Source of the DNA: an uncultured Collinsella sp.
GTDB taxonomy: Bacteria; Actinomycetota; Coriobacteriia; Coriobacteriales; Coriobacteriaceae
Length of the DNA: 12,122 nt
Direction of reading: 5' to 3'
Assembly: GCA_900555225.1 (NCBI GenBank)
Contig: USKL01000019.1
Location: forward strand, 1-12,122
Shown piece by piece: positions 1-4,831 of this stretch. Both the position numbers and the translations under genes were made by a program. The number at the start of each line of letters is the position of its first letter. Position 1 is the first letter of the stretch. Below the pieces are notes generated by a model. It had not been told where the DNA came from. It ran no database searches and saw only the letters and a list, made by a program, of their open reading frames with translations.

Positions 1-264
1 GGGCGAGTGCTCCATGGCCAGGTACATACCGACCTCGGAGCACTCGCCCTCAAAGTTGGCGCGCAGGTCGGCAACGATGTCCTCAGAGACGCCCTCCATC
101 TTGGCGACGCCCACGACGTGCTCGGCAGCCCACTCGAGCTGGCCCTCCTCCTGCTTCAGGAAACGAGAACCGGGAACGCCGCACTGGGGGCACTTGAAGT
201 CCTCGGGCAGCTGATCGCCGTCGAACTCTTCCACATAACCGCAAACGGGGCAAACAAACTTCAT
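1..264 (-). CDS. rbr: Reverse rubrerythrin (rubredoxin-like N-terminus), C-terminal part outside window
   Basis: Reading leftward from an ATG at 264-262, 88 residues are visible before the window edge cuts the gene. The N-terminus has two rubredoxin-type knuckles, CPVCGY (Cys5, Cys8) and CPQCG (Cys25, Cys28), which would bind one iron. The ferritin-like helical part follows, with EWAAEH at 44-49 and the helix FEGECSEVGMYLAM at 71-84, whose Glu72 is a likely diiron ligand. A rubredoxin domain in front of the diiron domain is the 'reverse' rubrerythrin order, known from anaerobes as NADH-dependent peroxide reductases. The likely role is cytoplasmic H2O2 or O2 detoxification. The ribosome site AAAGGAT lies about 6 nt upstream of the start. 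A good promoter and a 5' UTR hairpin lie upstream. The family call is firm; the exact electron donor is not visible. Confidence 0.9.
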   Translation of the reverse strand, partial: MKFVCPVCGYVEEFDGDQLPEDFKCPQCGVPGSRFLKQEEGQLEWAAEHVVGVAKMEGVSEDIVADLRANFEGECSEVGMYLAMEHSP

Positions 265-299
265 GATTCGATCCTTTCGATCGATGGCGATTGTGCGCT

Positions 300-330
300 C
301 GTCCGGTCCCGTAAGGGCCCTCTCCGGACG
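300..330 (-). promoter_or_regulatory. Hairpin in the 5' UTR of the rubrerythrin gene
   Basis: The segment folds as a 7-bp outer stem (CGTCCGG with CCGGACG) and an inner CCC/GGG stem closed by GTAA. It lies between the predicted rubrerythrin transcription start (about 342) and its start codon (264), so it would be in the leader mRNA. There is no T-run after it in the minus direction, so it is not an ordinary terminator. It may stabilise the mRNA or act as a control element; the function is unknown. Confidence 0.5.
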
Positions 331-348
331 TGCGTCTTGACGAGTTCT

Positions 349-376
349 ATTATCCATAAATGCAACCAAATGTGAA
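349..376 (-). promoter_or_regulatory. Sigma70-type promoter of the rubrerythrin gene
   Basis: On the minus strand, TTCACA (371-376; 5 of 6 match to TTGACA) is followed after 16 bp by GATAAT (349-354; 5 of 6 match to TATAAT). The predicted start of transcription is near 342, giving a leader of about 78 nt. Confidence 0.6.
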
Positions 377-468
377 GCCTATTAGGAATGATTTTTAATA
401 AAACAATTTTGAGATATGAAGATGTTGATTGATTAACGATTGGCAAGCCGTCTTTGACCGCCGCTGAG

Positions 469-503
469 TACAATCGGGCGAGCAAATGTTGACCTATCAA
501 CAA
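469..503 (+). promoter_or_regulatory. Possible -10 element and Rex-like operator before the ADH/ALDH operon
   Basis: TACAAT at 469-474 is a plausible -10 (no convincing -35 at 17 bp), predicting a start near 481. Directly after it, TGTTGA CCTA TCAACA (487-502) is a perfect 6-bp inverted repeat with a 4-bp centre. Written as an 18-mer (486-503), it agrees at 11 of 14 positions with the clostridial Rex consensus TTGTTAA-N4-TTAACAA as I remember it. Rex senses NADH/NAD and commonly controls fermentative alcohol dehydrogenases. A site just downstream of the start would suit repression. The palindrome is seen; the regulator is inferred. Confidence 0.4.
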
Positions 504-520
504 ATGAAGGAGTTTCCTTT

Positions 521-1741
521 ATGCATCTAGCCCGTCGTGCCTGGTGCCGAACATATCAGACGGTTTTTCGCATTGCATTGCCGATCCTGCCCTATACCGA
601 GCCGCGCATTTTAGAGCATGCCGAGGATGTGCCCGCGGTGCTTCAAAAGCGCTCGATCCAGAAGGTCCTTATCGTGACGGATCCCGGCATTGCCCGTCTG
701 GGGCTCACGGCACCGCTCGAGACGGCGCTCGCATCCAGGGGGATTGGCGTTACGGTCTGTGCCGAAACGCGTGCAAACCCCACGGTTTCAAACGTGGAAG
801 AAGCGGCGTCCTTGTATCGAGAGAGCGCCTGCCAGGCCATTATCGGCTTTGGCGGTGGCTCGGCCATGGACTGTGCCAAGGGCGTGGGCGCACGCATTGC
901 GCAGCCAAACAAGCCCATCAACAAGATGCGCGGCCTGCTGCGGATTCATCGTCGCCTGCCGCTGCTCATCGCCGTTCCCACTACCGCCGGTACGGGAAGC
1001 GAAGCCACGCTTGCGGCGGTAATTACCGATGACGGGACGCACTACAAATACCCCATTAACGACTTTGTGCTCATCCCGCGTTTTGCAGTCCACGACCCCG
1101 AGTTTACGTGCGGCTTGCCCGCTTCCATTACGGGGCAGACGGGCATGGACGCCCTGACGCATGCCGTTGAGGCCTTTATCGGGCGAAGCACCACGCCCTA
1201 TACGCGCAAGATGGCGCGACAGGCGGTGCAGCTTATCCACGACAATTTGCTCGAGGCCTATGAGCATGGTGACGACATGTGCGCTCGTCGCAATATGCTT
1301 TCGGCAGCGTATAAAGCGGGTGTTGCCTTTACGCGCTCCTACGTTGGATACGTTCATGCCATCGCGCACAGTCTGGGCGGACGTTATGGGATTCCCCACG
1401 GTTTGGCCAACGCCATTATCCTGCCGCACATGCTTCGCGCCTATGGTGAAGCTGCTGCTCCTAAGCTCGCCGACCTCGCCCGCATGGCTGGTATCGCGCC
1501 GGCTAACGCACAGGACAACCTGGCGGCCGAGGCCTTTATCGATTGGGTCGACCGCATGAACGAGGCCCTGGGAATCCCCAAATATGTTTTGGGCATTCGC
1601 AGCTCTGACATTCCCGAGATGGCGACGCATGCCGATGCCGAGGCCAATCCGCTATACCCCGTTCCGCTTCTAATGGACCGCTTGGAGCTCGAGCATATGT
1701 ACGAAGTCGTTGCAGGTGGTATGTTTGAGGACGAGAATTAG
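521..1741 (+). CDS. Iron-containing alcohol dehydrogenase
   Basis: The 406-residue protein belongs to the group III (iron-dependent) alcohol dehydrogenases, which interconvert alcohols and aldehydes with NAD(P)H in the cytoplasm. The nucleotide-binding motif GFGGGSAMD is at 109-117 and the second glycine-rich segment TTAGTGSEAT at 154-163. The four metal ligands expected from FucO are all present with correct spacing: Asp210, His214, His279 and His293, within GMDALTHAVEAF and HAIAHSLGGRYGIPHG. The length is close to the family norm, with a short hydrophobic N-terminal extension. The start is fixed by GAAGGAG at 506-512, 8 nt before the ATG. The aldehyde dehydrogenase gene starts 8 bp after the stop, so both are one operon. 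The natural substrate cannot be read from sequence; a short- or medium-chain fermentation alcohol is likely. Confidence 0.92.
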   Translation: MHLARRAWCRTYQTVFRIALPILPYTEPRILEHAEDVPAVLQKRSIQKVLIVTDPGIARLGLTAPLETALASRGIGVTVCAETRANPTVSNVEEAASLYRESACQAIIGFGGGSAMDCAKGVGARIAQPNKPINKMRGLLRIHRRLPLLIAVPTTAGTGSEATLAAVITDDGTHYKYPINDFVLIPRFAVHDPEFTCGLPASITGQTGMDALTHAVEAFIGRSTTPYTRKMARQAVQLIHDNLLEAYEHGDDMCARRNMLSAAYKAGVAFTRSYVGYVHAIAHSLGGRYGIPHGLANAIILPHMLRAYGEAAAPKLADLARMAGIAPANAQDNLAAEAFIDWVDRMNEALGIPKYVLGIRSSDIPEMATHADAEANPLYPVPLLMDRLELEHMYEVVAGGMFEDEN

Positions 1742-1749
1742 GAGGGTCC

Positions 1750-3129
1750 ATGAACACCGAGGAAATTGCGCGCATCGTCGGCGATCAGCGCGCCTACTTT
1801 AAGACGCACGCCACGTTTGATGTCGATGCTCGACGTCGCGCGCTCGTGAGTTTACGCGATGCGGTGCGGGCCCACGAGGCCGATATCGCCCATGCGCTCA
1901 AGACCGATTTGGGGAAGTCGCATGACGAGGCCTATATGTGCGAGATCGGCACGTCGCTTTCCGAGATTCGACATCAGATCGCTCACGTGGCTCGGTGGAG
2001 TCGTCCGCGCCTGCGTCCGTGCGATCTCGCTAACGCCGTGAGCGTGTGCAAAACGCAAGCCGTGCCCTATGGCGTCACACTCATCATGGCTCCGTGGAAC
2101 TACCCGTTTTTGCTAACACTCGAGCCGCTCGCCGGCGCCCTTGCCGCGGGCAATACCGTGGTCATCAAGCCGAGTGCCTATGCTCCGGCATCGAGCGCGG
2201 TGCTCAAGCAAATCTGTGAAGAGGCATTTGATCCGTGCCTGGTGACGGTTGTCGAGGGCGGGCGCGCCGAAAACGAAGCGCTGCTCGATGAGTGTTGGGA
2301 CAAGATCTTCTTTACCGGTAGCGTTCCGGTCGGCAAGCTCGTCATGGAGCGCGCAAGTAAAAACCTTACGCCCGTGACGCTTGAGCTGGGCGGCAAGAGC
2401 CCCTGCATCGTGGATGCGACGGCAAACTTGAAGGTCGCGGCACGGCGTATCGCCTTTGGCAAATGGCTCAACGTGGGGCAGACCTGCGTGGCGCCCGACT
2501 ACCTGCTGGTCGATACGCGCGTGCACGACGAGCTGCTGGGCCTCATCAAGGAAGAGGTCCGCCGTATGTTTGGTGAGCATCCGCTCGATAACGAGGATTA
2601 CGGGCATATCGTCAACGCCAAGCATTTTGCGCGCGTGCGCGGGCTGATCGATCCCGATAAGGTCGTGCTTGGAGGCACCGCGCGGGAGACTTCGCTGAAG
2701 ATCGAGCCGACAATTTTGGACGGCGTGACCCCCGATGACGCCGTGATGCAGGAGGAGATCTTCGGTCCCATCTTGCCGGTGCTGACGTTTGAGAGCCTAG
2801 ACGAGGCCGAAGCGTTTATTGCGGATCGTCCGACGCCGCTGGCCCTGTATATCTTTAGTCAGGATCGCGCAGTTCAGCAGCGCTTCGTGCGTTACGTGCC
2901 CTTTGGCGGTGGCTGTGTCAACGACACGATCATGCACTTGGCTACGAGCCATATGGGCTTTGGCGGCATGGGCGCGAGCGGTATGGGGCAGTACCATGGA
3001 CGCGAGAGCTTCGATACGTTTAGCCACAAGAAGAGTATCGTGAACAAGGCAACTTGGCTGGACGTGCCGTTTCGGTATGCGCCCTACGCAAGCTGGAAGC
3101 ACAAGTTCGTGCGCATGTTTGTGCATTAG
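1750..3129 (+). CDS. Class-3-type aldehyde dehydrogenase
   Basis: The 459-residue protein has the compact layout of the ALDH3 (fatty-aldehyde/benzaldehyde type) family, lacking the longer N-terminus of class 1/2 enzymes. Visible motifs are PWNYP (115-119, catalytic Asn117), Lys140 in VIKPSA, the cofactor loop FFTGSVPVG (187-195), the general base Glu212 in LELGGKSP, the nucleophile Cys246 in GQTC, and EEIFGP (335-340). All residues for NAD(P)-dependent oxidation of an aldehyde to an acid are therefore intact. The C-terminus ends with a basic/aromatic segment (SWKHKFVRMFVH), which in some ALDH3 relatives contacts membranes; here that is only a possibility. The ribosome site AGGAGGG overlaps the stop codon of the alcohol dehydrogenase, showing translational coupling. 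The two enzymes probably pass an aldehyde between them. A hairpin terminator follows. Confidence 0.92.
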   Translation: MNTEEIARIVGDQRAYFKTHATFDVDARRRALVSLRDAVRAHEADIAHALKTDLGKSHDEAYMCEIGTSLSEIRHQIAHVARWSRPRLRPCDLANAVSVCKTQAVPYGVTLIMAPWNYPFLLTLEPLAGALAAGNTVVIKPSAYAPASSAVLKQICEEAFDPCLVTVVEGGRAENEALLDECWDKIFFTGSVPVGKLVMERASKNLTPVTLELGGKSPCIVDATANLKVAARRIAFGKWLNVGQTCVAPDYLLVDTRVHDELLGLIKEEVRRMFGEHPLDNEDYGHIVNAKHFARVRGLIDPDKVVLGGTARETSLKIEPTILDGVTPDDAVMQEEIFGPILPVLTFESLDEAEAFIADRPTPLALYIFSQDRAVQQRFVRYVPFGGGCVNDTIMHLATSHMGFGGMGASGMGQYHGRESFDTFSHKKSIVNKATWLDVPFRYAPYASWKHKFVRMFVH

Positions 3130-3137
3130 AAAAGGGC

Positions 3138-3176
3138 GCAGGTAATACGAACAAGTGTTCCTATTACCTGCATTTT
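3138..3176 (+). terminator. Long hairpin with short T-run after the ADH/ALDH operon
   Basis: GCAGGTAATA (3138-3147) pairs perfectly with TATTACCTGC (3162-3171). Inside it GAAC pairs with GTTC around an AAGT tetraloop, leaving a single C/C mismatch. This makes a 34-nt hairpin followed by ATTTT. It begins 8 bp after the stop codon and is most simply the operon's terminator. The T-tail is short, so it could also mainly protect the mRNA 3' end. Confidence 0.65.
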
Positions 3177-3213
3177 GCGTTAGACTACTGTTATGGAGCA
3201 CGGATGGGCCAAC

Positions 3214-3228
3214 TCCCTTTAGAAGGGA
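3214..3228 (+). promoter_or_regulatory. Hairpin covering the ribosome site of the small membrane peptide
   Basis: TCCCTT (3214-3219), a 3-nt loop TAG, and AAGGGA (3223-3228) form a perfect 6-bp stem. Two flanking A-T pairs could extend it past a C/T mismatch. The right arm is the ribosome site GAAGGGA, 6 nt before the ATG at 3235. When folded, the site would be closed, which is typical of type I toxin mRNAs and other translationally throttled small peptides. Confidence 0.55.
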
Positions 3229-3234
3229 TTTGGT

Positions 3235-3318
3235 ATGAACGTAAGCGATGTTATTTCGTTATTGGCGTTGTTGATTGCGGCTATCGAACTCGGTCTGTTT
3301 ATCGGCCGAATGAAATAG
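3235..3318 (+). CDS. 27-residue single-pass membrane peptide, toxin-like candidate
   Basis: An ATG-to-TAG frame encodes 27 residues. It begins MNVSDVIS, continues with an uninterrupted hydrophobic run (about residues 7-23, LLALLIAAIELGLFIG with one central Glu) and ends in a basic RMK tail. This is the shape of the very short 'putative holin-like toxin' peptides and type I toxins of gut Firmicutes and Coriobacteriia: short polar N-terminus, one membrane helix, positive C-terminus. A ribosome site (GAAGGGA) stands 6 nt upstream, inside a hairpin. Structured RNA follows immediately after the stop. No ordinary gene occupies this 425-bp interval. The membrane peptide is well supported by shape; that it is a toxin is inference. 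It could instead be a small regulatory membrane protein. The Glu within the helix is unusual and could mediate oligomerisation. Confidence 0.6.
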   Translation: MNVSDVISLLALLIAAIELGLFIGRMK

Positions 3319-3405
3319 CCGCCCCCGCGTAAGCGAAGACGGCCACTTCTCACGATGAAAACGTGTATCGGAGTTGGCAAGACCCGCGGCAACGGGTGCC
3401 ATCCG
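3318..3405 (+). ncRNA. Structured 3' element after the small peptide (two hairpins)
   Basis: Starting at the last base of the stop codon, GCCG (3318-3321) can pair with CGGC (3340-3343). Between them lies an inner hairpin CGC-GTAA-GCG (3326-3335) with a GNRA tetraloop. Further on, CGGA, GGC and ACCCG (from 3369) pair with CGGGT, GCC and TCCG (to 3405) around the loop CGGCAA, broken only by small bulges. From memory, holin-like toxin genes of Firmicutes carry a comparable CCGCCC...GGCGG block followed by a GGATG-type block after their stop codon; I cannot verify the match here. It may be the toxin mRNA 3' region, an antitoxin target, or both. Confidence 0.45.
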
Positions 3406-3412
3406 TGTTCCT

Positions 3413-3441
3413 ATCTTATCTGCAAGCGTTCTGTCGCGCAA
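3413..3441 (-). promoter_or_regulatory. Possible antisense promoter facing the small-peptide gene
   Basis: On the minus strand TTGCGC (3436-3441) is separated by exactly 17 bp from TAAGAT (3413-3418). Each hexamer matches its consensus only partly (3/6 and 4/6). Transcription would start near 3406, exactly at the edge of the structured element, and run back over the 3' end of the peptide gene. A candidate stop for such an RNA is the GCCG/CGGC hairpin at 3318-3343 followed by TATTTC. Weak on its own; the position makes it notable. Confidence 0.25.
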
Positions 3442-3554
3442 GCGTTGAGGCAAACGATTGAAGGACGCAGACAGGATGTATTTGTGTCCGCACGGGACCG
3501 TAGACTTCTCAATAAGGTTACACACCGGTTTATCCGGCCGTTAGGGGAGTTGCT

Positions 3555-3881
3555 ATGTACGAGCCTTCACGTGTTCTTCTGTCGTTTCACATCGCAGGAT
3601 TTCAATATGCCGACGGTGCTTTGGTCCTAGGCGATCTTAAAGCGGGCGATAAACTGACGCTGTGTGCCGAGCGCGATAATCCCCATGACCCCGAGGCAGT
3701 TGCGATCTACTATGGCAAGACCAAACTTGGCTACGTTCCGGGAAACGAGGTCGGCCCACTGTCCCTGATGATGTATTACGGCCACGAGGACGTATTTGAG
3801 GCCCGCGTGCAACAGGTTGCCCCCGAGCGCAGCCCGTGGCATCAGGTGCGCGTTGGGCTCTATGTGGTGGATGCTCGCTAA
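3555..3881 (+). CDS. Stand-alone HIRAN-domain protein
   Basis: Nearly the whole 108-residue protein is one HIRAN domain. The diagnostic strings are FHIAGFQYADG (11-21), AERDNPHDPEAVAIYY (38-53) and KLGYVP (57-62). In eukaryotic HLTF/Rad5 the domain grips the 3' end of single-stranded DNA at stalled forks. Bacterial stand-alone versions are common but their role is not settled. The start is set by AGGGGAG (3543-3549), 5 nt before the ATG. The next gene, a small acidic protein, starts 18 bp after the stop, so the two are probably co-transcribed. The domain assignment is firm; a DNA-binding or repair role is by family analogy only. Confidence 0.85.
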   Translation: MYEPSRVLLSFHIAGFQYADGALVLGDLKAGDKLTLCAERDNPHDPEAVAIYYGKTKLGYVPGNEVGPLSLMMYYGHEDVFEARVQQVAPERSPWHQVRVGLYVVDAR

Positions 3882-3899
3882 TCGGTATGGGAGACTGCC

Positions 3900-4079
3900 A
3901 TGTTTGATGACGATGACCTGTTCGATCTGACAGACGATCCGTTTGAGTGGGATACGCTACTCGATGACGATGAGCTAGAGCAGGACCGTGAGAAGCGGCA
4001 AGACAAGAAAGCGCAGGGCTACGCTTCGAAAAAGCAAGACAAACGCCGCCGAGGTTTGTTCGGCGGGCTCTTTGGCTAA
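3900..4079 (+). CDS. Small 59-residue protein, acidic N-terminus and basic C-terminus
   Basis: A short frame with a good ribosome site (GGGAG, 6 nt before the ATG) encodes 59 residues and ends in TAA. Residues 1-30 are strongly acidic with aromatic residues (MFDDDDLFDLTDDPFEW). Residues 31-51 are strongly charged and mostly basic (KRQDKK, KKQDKRRR), and the tail is glycine/phenylalanine-rich (GLFGGLFG). No known domain is recognised. It follows the HIRAN gene closely and the codons match its neighbours, so it is probably real and co-transcribed. The split charge could let it mask a basic protein surface or touch nucleic acid; this is speculation. The C-terminal GLFGGLFG is hydrophobic and might be an interaction tag. 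Confidence 0.7.
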   Translation: MFDDDDLFDLTDDPFEWDTLLDDDELEQDREKRQDKKAQGYASKKQDKRRRGLFGGLFG

Positions 4080-4099
4080 CCGACGCGCCAGAGCGTCTG

Positions 4100-4105
4100 T
4101 ATACT
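4100..4105 (+). promoter_or_regulatory. Possible -10 box before the metallophosphoesterase gene
   Basis: TATACT matches the sigma70 -10 consensus at 5 of 6 positions and is preceded by TG. It lies 40 bp before the chosen start codon at 4146. No convincing -35 stands at 16-18 bp, so the promoter is tentative and the gene may also be read through from the HIRAN gene. Confidence 0.3.
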
Positions 4106-4145
4106 AGGCACGTGTTAGACGCGTTGCGAAATGAGGACACAGACG

Positions 4146-4691
4146 ATGATGTGGTTTACCGCCGACCTGCACCTGGGCGATACGAATATCTTGCACGACA
4201 TGGATCGGCCGTTTGATTCGGTCGAGGAGATGAACCGCAAGGTCATCGATGCCATCAATGAGTGCGTGGCTGCGGACGACCGCCTCTATATTCTGGGTGA
4301 CTTTACCTATCGTTTGCCCCTGGCGGAGGCGGTGCGCCTGCGCGAGCGTATCGAATGCCAGAACGTGACGCTCATCCGCGGTAACCATGACGGCGACTGG
4401 GAAGATTCCGACGTACCGCAGATTTGGGAAGACGTGCGCGATTACCTGGAGATTGCTCCCGGCTATGCCAAGGGCCATCGTCTGGTTATGAGCCACTACC
4501 CCATGCTCAGCTGGAACGGCAAGGCACGTGGCGCCATTATGCTGCATGGGCATATCCACAGCAGGGGTGACCGCGCCAACGCACGCAACCGCGATCGCGA
4601 GCGCCCTATCTTTCGCTACGATGTCGGTCTCGATGCCAACGAGTACAAGCCCGTAAGCCGCGATCAGATTCTTAGCTTCTTTGGGTTATAG
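4146..4691 (+). CDS. Calcineurin-like metallophosphoesterase
   Basis: The 181-residue protein shows the full set of metallophosphoesterase motifs in order: ADLHLGD with Asp7 and His9, LGD (Gly51-Asp52), GNHD (79-82), SHYP (116-119) and HGHIH (134-138). These bind two metal ions and act on a phosphodiester or phosphomonoester. It belongs to the small, often phage- or host-borne branch with a C-terminal DVGLDAN...PVS segment. That branch usually has His where residue 12 is Asp (HLGD rather than HFGH), a small deviation. The substrate is unknown. I chose the ATG at 4146 because GAGGA at 4133-4137 sits 8 nt before it; an in-frame ATG at 4131 lacks a ribosome site and overlaps this one. A REP-like palindrome begins directly after the stop codon, then a strong terminator. 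Confidence 0.88.
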   Translation: MMWFTADLHLGDTNILHDMDRPFDSVEEMNRKVIDAINECVAADDRLYILGDFTYRLPLAEAVRLRERIECQNVTLIRGNHDGDWEDSDVPQIWEDVRDYLEIAPGYAKGHRLVMSHYPMLSWNGKARGAIMLHGHIHSRGDRANARNRDRERPIFRYDVGLDANEYKPVSRDQILSFFGL

Positions 4692-4744
4692 GGCGCCAGA
4701 GCCACCACAAAGGGGACAGGCACCTTTGTGGTGGTTCTGGCGCC
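4692..4744. repeat. REP-like extragenic palindrome with GGGGACAGG core
   Basis: Two 22-nt arms (4692-4713 and 4723-4744) are complementary at every position except one, which can form a G-U pair. They enclose the 9-nt loop GGACAGGCA. The core AAAGGGGACAGGCACCTTT is a motif I recall as a widespread REP-type palindrome linked in many bacteria to REP-associated tyrosine transposases (RAYTs), though no transposase is in this window. The palindrome starts immediately after the phosphoesterase stop codon. Confidence 0.65.
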
Positions 4745-4773
4745 GTTGCCATTATGGCGGCGGCGCCTTTTTT
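4739..4773 (+). terminator. Strong intrinsic terminator after the metallophosphoesterase gene
   Basis: GGCGCCGTTGCC (4739-4750), loop ATTAT, and GGCGGCGGCGCC (4756-4767) form a 12-bp stem with two G-U pairs, followed directly by six T (4768-4773). Its left arm shares GGCGCC (4739-4744) with the right arm of the preceding palindrome, so the two hairpins cannot both be complete. Confidence 0.85.
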
Positions 4774-4831
4774 GTCCGCGCGGCGCGGTAGAGTGTAGCC
4801 GGTTGATATTTGCGTCCATCGAGGAGCTGCT

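Noticed and set aside
788-1630. Open minus-strand frame of 280 codons within the alcohol dehydrogenase gene
   Set aside because: It lies opposite a gene with complete catalytic motifs, its product has no recognisable domain, and no ribosome site precedes it; it is a GC-rich shadow frame.
3054-3332. Plus-strand frame of 92 codons spanning the end of the aldehyde dehydrogenase gene, the terminator and the small peptide
   Set aside because: It runs through a terminator hairpin in a different frame from both real genes and has no ribosome site.
3422-3446. Two copies of GCAAGCGTT 16 bp apart, considered as a repeat array or operator pair
   Set aside because: Only two short copies with no third unit or symmetry; too little to distinguish from chance.
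3355-3630. Plus-strand frame of 91 codons overlapping the HIRAN gene start
   Set aside because: It covers the structured element, has no ribosome site, overlaps the well-supported HIRAN start at 3555 and shows no domain.
4131-4145. Upstream ATG as start of the metallophosphoesterase
   Set aside because: The GAGGA ribosome site lies within this extension; the ATG at 4146 has the correct 8-nt spacing and starts right at the conserved WFTADLHLGD segment.
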